Notes: generated by a model from the sequence alone, not told the origin. A stretch of DNA of 64,000 nucleotides from Mucidula mucida (GCA_015501055.1 JADNYV010000068.1:62001-126000), one strand, 5' to 3'; positions 33,516 to 45,572 are shown, counted from the stretch's first letter. Translations and numbers: made by a program.

Positions 33516-34967
33516 CTATGGGGCTGTGTAATGAAGCGGTGGCACATTGTCATGTAGCGCAATCCATGCTAGGTGGTGCATGCTTTCGTGCTCAGAACTT
33601 TGAGGTTCGTGATTCTGGTCTCCCCACATTTCGGTGTGCGAGAGAGGTTGGTTCCGAGCCATGTAAATCTCCGTGTTTTGAGGATTGTCCTGAGCCATAT
33701 ACGCCGAGGCGAACATGGCATGCTTTCATCGTCAGTCACTTGATCTGCCAGCTCGAGGATCATGTTGACTTACATTTCCAGATGTCTCTCCTTGGAGCGT
33801 AGAGTCATACATGTCTAGGTCTACAAGTTGAGATGGATGTTCGTTCCAGGATCCTGCGTGTTCCCTGTTCTGTGACGTGATCATCAGTTTTGAAGCTCCT
33901 CTTGCTAAATTTGAGCTACAGACCGCGTCCATCATCACGCCCTCTCTCTGAGTATGGACATTGATCGTTGGCGAGACATTTGCTTCGGAGACCCACTTGA
34001 TCTTCTTACCCTTGCGCGCTTTCGTCCTATCAGGCTTGAATTGATAGTCCGGAGACTGGCATTCATGCTCTTCGGCTAGAGCATGGGCGCGCTCAAACCA
34101 GACATCCCGCGCCACCTTGGATAGTTTCTTCCATTTTTCAGCTGCACGTTTCGACATCACAGCAGACCTCAACTTCTTGGTCTTGTACAGACCTTGATAG
34201 TGCTGCCGGAAGAGTAAAAACGCGTTCATTGGGCGTGGGACTCGAGAGACTTTGGGCTCTGGTAGCTCCTCAAGCTCCAGACTCCCTTCTTCTTCTTCTT
34301 CTTCTTCTTCTTCAGGCGCAGGTTGAGGTACGTATTCTGAGGCGGGTATCCAGCCAGTATAATTACTGGAAAATGAGGAGCCCGTGCTCTGTGGACTGTC
34401 CGTAGTTATCTGCGAGGCTGGTGACGGTGTCGTCTGCGTAATGTAGGGTAAGGGCGACGCGATGGACTGGCTTGGTTGAATCGCGTCCAGTTGAGGCGCA
34501 TATCCTATATCAAGTCCGGAGAAGGGATAGTCCATTATCTGTGGACTGTAGGCAGCTGTTTGAGAGGTGGGTAGCTGTAGAGATGGCGGACTGAGTTCAT
34601 ATGGTTGAATCACATCAGGCTGAGGTATGTATTCTTCACTGAATCCGGAAGTGTAGTCCCATTGAGATTGGGTTATAACTGGCTGTAGACTGTAGCCTGT
34701 GGTCTGGGCGTCAGGCATCATGAACTCGCTTGGTTGAATCGTTCCAGGCTGAGGCGCGTAACCCATCTCAAGTCCGAGGGTGTAATCCCACGGAGACTGA
34801 GATTCTGTGATCTGTGTACCATGAAAAGTCGTCGGTGAGGCGGATGGAATTGTCCATGGAACAATGTGGAGCGGGGCAATGGCTTGATATGACTGTAACG
34901 CGCCAGACTGAGGCGCATATCTCATATCGAGTCCGGCGGGGAAATCCCGTAGGAATTGGGAATACAT
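33516..34967 (-). CDS. HMG-box protein with repeated Gln/Pro/Tyr-rich N-terminus
   Basis: Two exons on the minus strand (34967-33774 and 33722-33516; intron GTAAGT...GAAAG) give 466 residues. I chose the ATG at 34967 (MYSQFLRDFPAG); an upstream exon joined at an ATAG acceptor near 35017 is possible. The N-terminal 200 residues hold four or five imperfect copies of a DY..GL..GYAPQ...IQPS unit, typical of an activation region. A run of nine Glu (TTC repeat at about 34288-34315) precedes a basic HMG box at about residues 240-315 (VPRPMNAFLLFRQHY ... SKRAAEKWKKLS). It is probably a sequence-specific nuclear DNA-binding factor of the MATA_HMG/SOX-like type (PRPMNAF). It diverges from a second HMG-box gene at 35637. 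Confidence 0.88.
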
Positions 34968-35636
34968 GATCTGACGGCTGTAAGGGGACGTCTGCGACTC
35001 GGGCGACAGCAATGTCTATGGTGTAAAGGAGGGATCCATCATGTAGTGAAAGACGGTCTTTGGGAAAGGATTGTGCACTTTGTGAATCTGGGAGAGCAGC
35101 TTCAGCAAATTGCGTCTTTTATCTTGGGCGTGCTCGTTGCTCTGATGATAAGATCAGAGATCGTCCCGGCCTATGCTGGGATCCATCATAGACGACAAAA
35201 GCTTTGTTGTTTGCTTTGCCCTTGCTAATCCCTGCTCTGATCGAAAACAAGCAGAGACAGCATTATCACTCGTCTGGATCGGTGGATTCAACACAGCCGA
35301 TTGATATCTAACAACAATATTTGGCGGTGGGTATGCCTCCGTTCTTCATTGCATGCTTTCAGTACAATACTGTGGGGACACCGAATGAAGTCGTCATGGA
35401 AACAGGACAATTCGCCCCGTGAGAGATTAGAATAATGACATGTCTGATAGAAGAATGAGAGCGCAAAATCTATGGACTAAAGGCTGTGAAATACCTGTGC
35501 TCAACACAGCTCCACCTCGACAGCATATCCGGAATTGGTACGGCTGTCGTTGATGCCATCAGAGCCCTCAACGTGCCCACAATAAAAGACAAGAGACTGT
35601 CTTTGTTCTTCGTATCCCACTTCATCGACCTATAAC
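34968..35636. other. Divergent promoter region between two HMG-box genes
   Basis: About 670 bases between the two diverging starts. It may include a small 5' exon of the leftward gene. No other gene was recognised. Confidence 0.45.
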
Positions 35637-36520
35637 ATGCCCAAGAGTCAGCAGACTAAGCGACGTAACGGCGTCCGGTCACCTAATGGGCCTAACGACA
35701 ATGGCTGTAAAGTGACGAATCCGCCACCTTCGTGTACCTCGAAGGCTCAAATCTCGTCCACGCCATTTAGCGAGGACGTGCGTGTCGATATGAGCGCTAC
35801 GCTCTCCTCGAAATCTACAGTCCAGGACGTGAGGAGACATTCTCCGCTGGGAAGCAGTGCCCCTCCCAAACGCTACATTCCACGTCCGGCAAACTCATTC
35901 ATGCTCTTCCGAAAGGACTACGCCGCCAAGCACAAAGGCAACAAAGACAAATCGATCGTTATGTCACAAAAAGCAGCCAAGGTTTGGCATCACCTTCCCA
36001 GGACGAGAAAGATTACTGGACTGCACGAGCAGTGGAGGTCAAGGACGAGCACGCGAGGCAGTACCCAGATTACCGCTTTCAGCCGGTACACAGGGAGCGC
36101 ATTTCCAAAGCGCAGAATAGAAGGATGTCTTCGGTACGTCGCAAAGAGGTTTCACAGAAGAATCAGGACATTGACAGTGCGTCGTAGCTGGGAGACAATG
36201 GAGAATCCAGTTCAATTGGGCAGCGAAGAGCATATTTTACCCAGGACAAAAGCCCGACTAGGTTACAGGCAGACGAGAATCAAGCGGACGCTGACCGCAG
36301 CCAGTTCCAGCCTGAGGATTTCAAACTTCCGTCGTTCGCAGAGGGCTTCGACCGAGTTACATCCGAAGATATGCCACCGTCGATGAGTTCGGACACAAAC
36401 CTCTGGTCTATGTATCCATCTGAGGATAGTATGACATGGGACATTCAAGGCGATTCCGACTTCTTTGACGCGCCCTGGGACTCTGGGAATCAGAACACGT
36501 ACTATCCTAGCGGATTCTGA
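35637..36520 (+). CDS. Second HMG-box protein (one apparent frameshift)
   Basis: Starts MPKSQQTKRRNGVRS. The HMG box begins at about 35872 (YIPRPANSFMLFRKDY) and continues SIVMSQKAAKVW; near 35988 the frame shifts by one base to DEKDYWTARAVEVKDEH and YPDYRFQP. An apparent TAG at 36185-36187 is removed by an intron (36134-36187, GTACGT...CGTAG), after which an acidic C-terminus ends NTYYPSGF. The single missing base inside the box, between helix 2 and helix 3, would kill the protein if real. The flanks are well kept, so a sequence error is equally possible. The HMG box is of the same PRP-N-x-F-x-LFR type as that of the divergent neighbour, and the two are probably ancient paralogues. Confidence 0.78.
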
Positions 36521-38089
36521 CTCCAGGAGTCTTGCGTTCTTTCTGTAAGTAGACCTAGTTACGGCCAATTTGTTCAAATCAATGGAGAGTACTTACTACT
36601 TTGTTCGTCGAAAATGAGACAGTGGGAGATGTGATGATAATTTCCTCGGCGTGAAAGACAGCGCGTCAATAGCGAAGGTTGAAAGGCCGTTGATAAACGC
36701 AGTGTTCTGAAGGCGATACGCGCAAGCTCGTGAGTTGGACGGCATGCATAGAACTTACATGGTGGCAGTGTTGAGATCCGCTGTCCGGATCAAAAGACCG
36801 AGCTTATGGAGGTTGTCTTTTCGCCATAACATCACTTTCTCCCGCGCTCGAGCATACTATCTGCCGCTCTCTTCTGCCTTGCGACATGTTCCCTAATCTC
36901 GGAACCGGATATTGCTGGACTAGCAGTCACGCTCAAGCGCAGCGTATTGTCATCGGGATCACCTTCCTGAAATCCTTCACATATACCACTCGTAGGCGTC
37001 GTAGCGGACAAAGCAACAGCGGCGAGGCGGATGTAGAGGACCAGCGACTACTCCGTGCACCAGAGGCGCGGCCAGCCAACGTGTTCGTCTATACCCACTC
37101 TACCCCACGTTGACACCCGACGCGTCCACATCTTTTGCCGCAGTTCACGTTTACCTGTTATTATCGCTTGGTTTCACAACCGACCTTTCTGCCCTCCGTC
37201 AGCAGTGAACATGATAAATGGGACAGCGACTAGGTTACAGAGTGCGAGTGGGTTTTGCTTCGAGTTGATTATCTGGGAGGGGACACTGCGTAAGCTAGAT
37301 CAAGCAATATAGAAGGAGAGAGCGTACCAGAGGGAGTGTAGGCCTCCACGACAATGCCCTTGCTCTTACAAAACTGGACAAGTTCATCCTGCACGCGATA
37401 TGGGTGGAGCCTATCCGACCAGCGGGATCACTACGGTTTGAAGCCAGAAAACACATTCAAGTCAGTCGTGATTTTGAATCCTTTCTTTTATGTCTAATTT
37501 TCTTTCAGTAAGAGGGGTACCCGTAACAAGGGTGCCATGCCTAGACAAGCTTGACTACATCAGCACCAGCCAGCTCTCGCGAGCTTGATTCACATCCGGC
37601 AGTTTCACTCCGACCCAGCAAGCAACCGATCTACTGTCCTTCGGCGCTGCATTACCCTTGTAGCCAGCTCATCATGACTTTGACTTCTCGCGTCTACCCA
37701 GTCGGACATCAACCTGCCTAGAGAACCGTCATCTTCAGCACCGCTTCGTCACCATTATATTTCGCGCTATATCCGTCCGATATGGGTTGCATTTGCTCTG
37801 AAAGGCGGGGCAAGCGCGATACATACACGTTGGTTATGGCGGACAAAGACGTGAAGAGGCGAGCTAGACCGTCATTCGGAGACGGGCCCGAAGAGAACGG
37901 ATAACGTGTCCTATCTCGCGGGTGCTCTCTCCTACGCAGCCATCAATGGGCTGAAGCCGCGGAGTGGAATGACCGTTGCTTGCAACAGTACGACAGTGTC
38001 TATCTACTAAAGGAAACCCGTATAAACGCCGTCTATCCCATCTCCTACCCGTCGGGATCCAGTGCAACCTGTCGAACGTCATTAACTGG
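36521..38089. other. Intergenic region without a supported gene
   Basis: About 1.6 kb of short unsupported frames. A piece near 36905-37060 resembles 41058-41180 (GCTGG...TAGCAGTCA...GCTC, then GGCGGACAAA), suggesting a shared decayed repeat. Confidence 0.4.
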
Positions 38090-38262
38090 ACAGGCGCTGG
38101 AACACCAGTGCCAGTTGTCTCGCAGGCTTGATGTACGGGATGTCGCCCAGGGCCCGGTGCTGCGAAGGAGACTTTAGAGTCCGGCGCTACTTTCAAGGTA
38201 TGTCGCCGCCGCCGTCGGGATTTGGGTCGTATCTGATGTCGTTGTAGAGGCAATACCACGCT
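38090..38262 (+). pseudogene. Chitin synthase 5' fragment P3
   Basis: A short, strongly decayed copy covering the end of exon 1 and all of intron 1. Landmarks are GGTATGTCGCCGCCGCCGTC (about 38201-38220) and the acceptor region TGATGTCGTTGTAGAGGC, matching 56599-56652 of the real gene. Coding parts on both sides are barely recognisable. Confidence 0.7.
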
Positions 38263-38859
38263 CAGCCATTCGTCAGGTTGAAAGGAGACGCATCGCTGAG
38301 CATGTCGCACGACTTAGGAACGACTATCTTGCCCAGTGGGTGAGTGTCTTCGGTCCACGACATCCTCTGGCGCATACACATTTTATGGCGTACACCACCG
38401 TCGCGCTCAACGGAACAATGCGCATGCGGCATGACGGTGTCCATTCCAAGAGCAAACACTGCTTAGCCGGTGCTGTTGGCGTGAGCGTTCATCCAGTCCC
38501 TGACGCTCTTGCGAGAGCTCGAAGTAGATACACGAGCGCAGGCTACGAAATATACACAGGCGGGGGACTATCAATATGTACGTGCTTGCTTCTGGGCGAG
38601 CTTCATCTGTAATCTGTCATTGTCGGGTAATCCACCCATGTAACAACAACGTGATTAAGCTCATCTCACACGCAGACAAGCTCTCCGTCCGCGACATATT
38701 ACGCTTCACTTCAGCTACTCATCTTTTCAATGCCTCACCTCCAGCCATTGCCTCCGGTGTCATTATGGCGATTCCCATGGCTTGAATCTTTCGCCGAAAG
38801 GATCTCGACGCCATCTCGTTATACTTCGGCGAGGTTGTGATGCACTTACGCTCCGTGCA
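38263..38859. other. Spacer
   Basis: About 600 bases. Several short plus-strand frames show no family signature. Nothing I can support. Confidence 0.4.
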
Positions 38860-40751
38860 TCACCATTGTCGAGGATCTGCCAGTGCCCTTTCATCTACCT
38901 CAATTATAGCTGCTAATTCCGACGACTCCGGCGCCGGAAAGCATTCCTCGTTTGCTGGCTTCAATTTGCTCCTACAAAATTCATTGATACTATCCTGCCT
39001 TTGACATGAACGGGAACTGACCTCACCGAATTCATCCGCGACACGAATGTGTTGTTCCAAAATCTCAATCCAATCCTGATATTCTCTCGGTAACATCGCG
39101 CTAGTGGTGCCTGTATGCACGAGCAGCCGTCTGGTTTTGAGCCACTTGACGATACTTGTTTGAATCGGAAGAGAAAATAAAAAGCTAACAACGGAACATG
39201 TGAGAAGACAGGTTAGGCAAAGGCTTCGACGTACTTGAGCAATTCATCATCCGCTACTGACGCGGGATGTGCGGTGTCAACTACACGACGAGTGTGTTCC
39301 AGCCTGTTGTCCAGTCGTGTCCGTGTCGTCGGCCAGTCAAGCGACCGTAATGCTTCAACCTCAGACAGTGCTATAATTTCGGTAGATATGGAGCTAGCGC
39401 TCTCGTGAAGATTGGCAACAATATTCCGTATGTGCCTGATATGCAAGTGATTATACAAAAGTAGCGGCCTGGCAATTCTGCTTGTAGAGGAATCTACCAC
39501 AAGGACGACATTGTGTATATGCGGCTAGTACAAAGGCTTAGTAAACAATTAGTAAACGTATCAGAGCAACGGAGAAAAGCGTACCAGTATCTGGTTATGG
39601 AACTCTGCAAGTACGCCCAGAAACGCGGCCCCAAGCTTGTCGTGGTTGATCAAAAGCCCCGCCACCGGAGTCTTGAGACCTAGCACCGCGTGTAGAGGAA
39701 ACGCGGCGGTCATAGCGGCCATGAGATGATAGTTGTGCTGATCAAGACATGGAACGTCTACATATTGATCGGCAAAAGCTTTGTTGTATTCGACAATGAG
39801 GATGGGGATATCGACAGTGCGTTCTTCACATTCCTTAATGTCGGAAAAGAAATGACCAGGATGGAACCGACGCGCAAATTCAAGGTGTGCTGGGAGCTGG
39901 ATGCGTACGGAGAAGACAATGTCGGGAACAATAAGTGGCCATTCGAGTTCTGCAGCCGTGCTCGCCTCAGTGTGATACAAGGACCAACGGGGCCGAAAAC
40001 TGACACGAAGGTTAGCTAGAGATTTGTATCGTATCCAACAAAACTTTATCGGTACCTGATGTTAATTCCAGCTGCCTGCAGTCCAGGCGTATCGTGCCAT
40101 GCACTAAGCAACAGAGCGTCATAGGCGGGTACAGAGTCGAGCAGACCTGGTATTGTGTTATCGGTGCTGAATTTGTTGTAACAGTGGCTACGAATGGCAT
40201 CGCTGGTATCGGCTACAGCGCACCTTGTATGCTGTAGCTGGTCTAAGGTGGTGCGAGCATCAAAGGTATCCATATTGAGTGAAAAGCGCTCAATGTACGA
40301 TTGGTCTCCCGCCGATGAGATGGAATCGAGATATGAGGCCGCCTCTACAAGTTCGTCTCGAAGAGAGGAAGAAAGACTGGCTGGATACACAGCCCCCTGA
40401 AGAAGACGTTAGTATCCAAAATGCTCACAGCGGTGAAGAGAATGACTACGGGCCTCAAGATCCAAGAGTCGACACATGAATATTTTGTTAGCAGCTTCGA
40501 GCGTCCGAGCCTCAAAGTCGTTCTGTGCTTTAGGAGCATCACCACCGACCAAGATATCGTCAGAGCGAAGGAACGCAGCGGAACCGGTTTCATTTGGAAT
40601 TCTTTTAGCGCTTCGGACACCGTACAAGAGCCTGTAGGGTATGAGATGATAAAATACGAGTGAATAATGCATATGCTTACTCTCGGACCTCGTCGTCTGG
40701 GGTGTAAATGTACCAGGCAATATTGTCAGCAAAAATCTCTGGAACAGACAT
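38860..40751 (-). CDS. Nuclease-like family paralogue C (shorter, intact frame, altered motif)
   Basis: The ATG at 40751 gives MSVPEIFADNIAWYIYTPDDEVRE, then an intron (GTAAGC...CTACAG) and LLYGVRSAKRIPNE. Further exons carry DELVEAASYLDSI, AYDALLLSAWHD, and the core LEWPLIVPDIVFSVRI (about 39900-39960) with VDIPILIVEYNKAF (about 39775-39815), PLHAVLGLKTPVAGLLI, then HIRHIRNIVANLHES and a KWLKTRRLLVHTG segment, ending ALADPRQW at 38860. Exon phases I could test (TPDDEVRE to LLYG, HSLHR to WAVYPAS) agree. Unlike A and B it lacks the RYYPHWTVHRRLR half, and the ExK lysine is Asn (EYNK). It is therefore a divergent subfamily with a possibly altered active site. Function is unknown. Confidence 0.78.
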
Positions 40752-43284
40752 CGTTATGGGTGTCTCTCGGGCTCGAGTCCTTTGAGCACGTTATTGACGA
40801 GAGAAAACAACTCCGTAGAATGATCGGCGTCCTCAAAACCTTTTGATCTGCAACCACCATGATCGTACCGTACGACCTTAAGACGTGTTGACGCCTCGCC
40901 CTAATTGTTTAGTCTTTGCAGTCATGGCTACAAGCGCGCCGTTATCACCTCGAACTTCCCGCGGTACGCGCTGTAGCAGATGAAGGACTGACACATCGTC
41001 CTTCGTCCCACGCGCCCGCTCTCTTCGTCGTTTCCGGGCCTTCCATGGAATTGGATAATGCTGGCTAGCAGTCATGCTCTCAGCGTTTCGTATTGACAAC
41101 GGCATTATTTCCCCAAACTCTCTTGCACCATACTCCATTTCGTGGTCGTTGTGGCGGACAAAATACCAGCGGCAATGCGGGGTGGACCGCGCTCCAGGGA
41201 GACAGCAGCGACGAGGGCTGTACTGGCATTTAGGAACAAGCCCCAGTGAATGGCGCGCTCTCCTCCGCAAATGCGTTGAACGTTTCCGGGCAAAATCGTT
41301 AGTTGTTGGCGGGCTCGGCTCATAACGCGCGTTGACACCTCTCAAGGGGAACATCTGGCGGGGGTTCAACCTCGGGTGGCTGTGCGCATCCTTTGAATGA
41401 GGGCCAATGAGAGGACGCGATGCTCAGGCAGGGCGAGTGGTTCGGTGGGGCAGGAGCAGGTCGGACATCGCAATCAAGTCAGTCGACAGTTTATATCCTA
41501 TGTACCTCCTTCATGAATAATTGTCTTGTAGCACGTTACTTGACGAGCCGCGTCTACAGCATTCCCGGCTGCACTTTTAGTGCGTGCCAGGTGCATGCAC
41601 CCTTCTGTTCCAATTTCCTTCTGACCCTCACCTTTCAGGACTTTACGCCATCTCATGCTCACGTTGCCTCACTATGCCATGTCTCGCGAGTTCCAATCGC
41701 TCATCACTTGAGTGACTACACTCCTCCCGCGCGTCCGTTGGCGCCGCGCTACCCTTCCTATCAGGCACACTTGTCTTCGATGGCCGCCTCAGTCTGACCC
41801 CTGCTCCGTCTACATCAACATTGAGCCTGCGCGCTGATACACTCCCCGGGGCCGCGCCACCCTCCATTCCTACCTAATCGGTTTTCCGCCTCCACCCACT
41901 CGGATGTTGCCACACCTGGCTGCTTCCTCTAACCTGTCTAGCCCCTCGCGTCAGGCCGGAATTGGAGCTCGTCATTCCCAATTCATTGTTTGTTTCCAAC
42001 TCCTCTTATCAACGACAAGGAGAAGGGGGAGACGAGGCGCCAAGTGACGAGCCGAATATCTCGGAGATATCACCTGACTTCTACGCACAGGCGACGCGCT
42101 CATTGTTCTAGTTGATTGGACCAAAAGGCTGGGCAGTGCGTTCATTTGAGAACAGGACACGTGCAGTGCTGTGAAGATACGCAGAGAGATTCGAAGAAGG
42201 CCGTGAGCTAGCTTTTAAGTAAGTCGTCATTTATGTCTATCTCCTGCATGCCTAATTCTCTTTGAGTATGAACGTATTACGTGCGCTGAACACCATAGAA
42301 ATTTTACCGTGAATGCGACAATAAAGTAATCGTCCGAATATGTGCGTGTTCTACTTTCTTTGAAATCTTTTTCTGGCGGTGACCGTTCGTCTGTTGCCAT
42401 CAGGTCGATCTTGACGAGAAAAGCGTCCACTCTTCCAACTAACCAAGATAAATATACCATATCGCCGCAGAGGAAGAGCTCCTAATCAACATCGACGACC
42501 GAGCTGTTCTCGAGAAGAGTCTGGTCCTCGAATATATTGGGGCGCTCCCTCCTACGCTGCCCTCGTTAACCCGCAGGGACTCAAATGCTGGTCCATGCGC
42601 TTGAATCAAGCCGTATAGAGCGGACGAGTGCTAACGCCGTCAGCATCGGGCAAGCAATGTCTGCAGGCAGTCTTCTTGTCACCAACGGGAAGTAAGGAGC
42701 TGAGCGCACTCGCGCCGATAGAGTTGGAGTCGTTCTCTCCAATTCTGCCATCGCTGTCTCTAATAATTCTCGTTGTCTTCGTTTACACACAACTTTTAGT
42801 ACGGACTCTATCCTCGCCATATCTGCTTCTATTCTGGAGTATCTGTATTCTTCTGCCTTTCTTGTTCAGTAGCGCTTCTATACTAGCATTTTCTCATACT
42901 CGCGTCGAGCTTGATGAACTTGCGGACAACGACAGACACGCTAAGTATTCCGAGCGCTTCAATGGCATGTAGGCCAGAGCACCTCTCGCGACAGCATTGG
43001 CCTGACTGCTTGCCACGTCTTGAATGTTGTCAAACACGTATCGCACACCATGCTCGCTGTCAAAGTACTAGAGCTGAGCTGGGACTTGGCTGGGATGGTA
43101 CTGGTAAAGCAAAGGTCACATGACTTGAAGCAAGCACAAACAAAGCCATTTCATCTTGCCTTCTACCTTGCCGAGTTTCTCTCCTGTACGTCCATCCACA
43201 TCGCTCAAGACCTCCCGCAGGCATTTTTAATCTTTCTTCATAGGTCAAAAGTGGGGCGGATCCGACTACTATTAGCTTGCGATT
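40752..43284. other. Long intergenic region without a supported gene
   Basis: About 2.5 kb. Frames at 41420-41797 and 41105-41338 have no family signature and no convincing start or splice pattern. The segment at 41058-41180 resembles 36905-37060 and may be a decayed repeat. The last 300 bases should carry the F-box gene promoter. Confidence 0.45.
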
Positions 43285-44805
43285 ATGCTCTCCCTATCGA
43301 ATACCAAAATGGCCACTATGACGCGAAGCAATAACTCTACACTCGGTCCAGGGCAAAGCATTCAGCTCAATATTTGTCATCTTCCCATTGAAATCCTCCT
43401 AGCTATCTTCGCTTTGGTTTGCACGGACAGATACATCGCAGGATACCATCACTTGTTGCACGTCGAGCAATGTATCCGCGTGTCTCTCATGGGTACATGC
43501 CGCCTATGGTGCCATATCGTGATGGATGCGCCTGAGATGTGGTCTAACTTGCAGCTCTTTCTTCCTATCCCACCCACACCCGAATTCCTGCTACGGCTAC
43601 GAAACATTTTGGAGCGTTCAAAGGACCGGCCAATGTCCATTGAGCTGTCTCACACCATGACGGGGGAAGCAGCTGCCAGGCGGTTAGCTGAAGGTACAGC
43701 CAACGGTACACGTCCCCAATTGTTCCCAGATCTGTTCTCAACGTCTGATCGATGGGTGTCATTGACTGCAGGCGGAGGTCTGATGGTGGGATCTCTGCTC
43801 GCCCCCCTCGAGCACAGTATTCCTCGACTTCGAGATCTTATCATCCGCGGAAAACTTTTCCCTGTCAGCAACCACACCCTTCGCATGTTTGACAGCGCTC
43901 CTTCTCTCCGGCGTCTCGTTCTCCAGCCCGTTGCGTCTGACATCCCTTTCGATCATCTCTGGCCTCGGCTTACAGAGTTCGAGGGAAGATTCGATGACAC
44001 CAGAGATTTGGAAGCGCTCGTCCAGATACTGAGGAAGACACCCGCTCTACAGTGGCTTTCCGTCACTAGCAATGCTCATACGGCGCACATCACCCACTCC
44101 GCCAATGACCCAGTCATTCTTCCACATGTTGAAGTATTCCGTGCCAAGAACTTCTTCCTACTTCATCTTCTAGTTACGCCGGTGCTCAAGCACTTGACCG
44201 TTACAATCCCGAAGGAGGACAAAACCTCTTTCTTCCGACGCATCATGCTCTTTCTCCGACAATCGCGCTGTGTCCTCTCGACACTAGAGATCAGCCAGTG
44301 GAATTTACGTGATGGTGCACAAGTCCACATCCTCCTCCCATTCCTTGCCAACCTATGTAGCGCAGTAGAATTTTTGGCTCTGCATTTCTATCACTACGAC
44401 GCGATACACGTCAGCGACCTCATGCAACGCGTTCTAGGTTTCCTGGTAGATCCAGATCCAAGTTCGCGGCGCTGGCTGCTCTTGAGGAGTCTTGTTATTC
44501 GCATCCAGTTTAAGTTACCCGGTCTGTCTGCGCCAGCTCCAAGTCGTCTCACTTCGGATGCCATTCGCACTATTCGGTCCACGATTGAAGCGCCATATCG
44601 CGTCAGTACTTTGAAAACAATTCACTTGGAGATCAATTTCCTCTACGTTCAGCCATCGAGAGAGACTCTCGTTGATGAAAAGGATTGCGCGGCTCTTTCG
44701 GCACTCCTTGTCGACCACGGATCCACATTACACATCAAATATAACGGGATGTACGTGACTGTTTCCCTCTTAGATCATACGTGTGTTGAAATACTAGATC
44801 CATAG
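43285..44805 (+). CDS. F-box domain protein
   Basis: One uninterrupted frame of 506 residues, unusual here because nearly all neighbours have introns. An F-box-like motif occupies about residues 31-75 (ICHLPIEILLAIFALV ... CRLWCHIVMDAPEMWSNL). The rest is leucine-rich, in the manner of degenerate LRR substrate-recognition regions (FDSAPSLRRLVLQP, LVQILRKTPALQWL, PVLKHLTVTI). The second ATG (MATMTRSNN) at 43309 could also be used. Proteins of this type are very numerous in agaricomycetes and are thought to bring substrates to SCF ubiquitin ligases through Skp1; the target is unknown. The gene looks intact. Confidence 0.9.
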   Translation: MLSLSNTKMATMTRSNNSTLGPGQSIQLNICHLPIEILLAIFALVCTDRYIAGYHHLLHVEQCIRVSLMGTCRLWCHIVMDAPEMWSNLQLFLPIPPTPEFLLRLRNILERSKDRPMSIELSHTMTGEAAARRLAEGTANGTRPQLFPDLFSTSDRWVSLTAGGGLMVGSLLAPLEHSIPRLRDLIIRGKLFPVSNHTLRMFDSAPSLRRLVLQPVASDIPFDHLWPRLTEFEGRFDDTRDLEALVQILRKTPALQWLSVTSNAHTAHITHSANDPVILPHVEVFRAKNFFLLHLLVTPVLKHLTVTIPKEDKTSFFRRIMLFLRQSRCVLSTLEISQWNLRDGAQVHILLPFLANLCSAVEFLALHFYHYDAIHVSDLMQRVLGFLVDPDPSSRRWLLLRSLVIRIQFKLPGLSAPAPSRLTSDAIRTIRSTIEAPYRVSTLKTIHLEINFLYVQPSRETLVDEKDCAALSALLVDHGSTLHIKYNGMYVTVSLLDHTCVEILDP

Positions 44806-45572
44806 GTCGGCTGAAGAGATTCTAGGGTAAACTTCTCGTAAAACGGAATCGAAATCAGCGCGTTCTCGATCTGAGCGATATAACGTGTAGCAGTACTTTT
44901 CAATTTTGTATAGTACGCGACGTGTCGTACCATTCAGGGCAGGAGCTTAGCGGCTATTCAGGCCATATTCAACAACCCTTTTTTCCTTGACTCATTATAG
45001 ATTCGCACTCTAAGTGGACCGAATGATCTTGCTCATGCCAGGCGTCTCTGCGCGCGAGCTGACTCCTTGTGAGTTGCTGAACTTGAATATCTGGCCGTGG
45101 ATCAGAATCTCGAGATGCGCGAGATGAATGACGACGGCTGCTTCGTCTTCGTCACTTTACCATGCGCACCGTGTTCTCCGCGAGTCGCTCTAATATGTAT
45201 ACAGTAGGATCAGATCGCTGATATAGACTTACCTATTTTCCCAGGAGCCCAATTAAGGCTCTTTCAGATATGCTACGTCGCTGTACAGCCAGGTTTACAG
45301 CTCCTGTGCTTATTCACTGTTTAACGCCTCAGTCACAACATGCAAATGTCGGTATTTGTGCTTGTTCTCACAGAACATTTCCGTGAAGATGATTTCCAGG
45401 TCCGAATGACCGTGGCACAGTCAGAATCCAGACCACGGAGATTTTACGGTTCCATCATTTAACGACCCGTTTGATTGATGATCAGACACACCACCCCGCG
45501 TTCTTTTTCTCACTGTCCACTTCTCTTCGCGCCGTCATCTGCCTTGCTGTATGTGCGTCTTGAGCGGCTAGG
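44806..45572. other. Spacer, nothing recognised
   Basis: About 770 bases between the F-box gene and the next plus-strand gene. It should hold the 3' end of the first and the promoter of the second. Confidence 0.45.

Noticed and set aside
36134..36187. In-frame TAG in the second HMG-box gene
   Set aside because: A GTACGT...CGTAG intron of 54 bases removes it and the frame continues to YYPSGF.
33516..36520. Mating-type locus because of two HMG-box genes
   Set aside because: Basidiomycete mating loci are built on homeodomain pairs and pheromone/receptor genes; neither is present here.
41420..41797. 125-residue plus-strand gene
   Set aside because: Composition and lack of splice or start context are no better than chance frames in the same 2.5-kb region.
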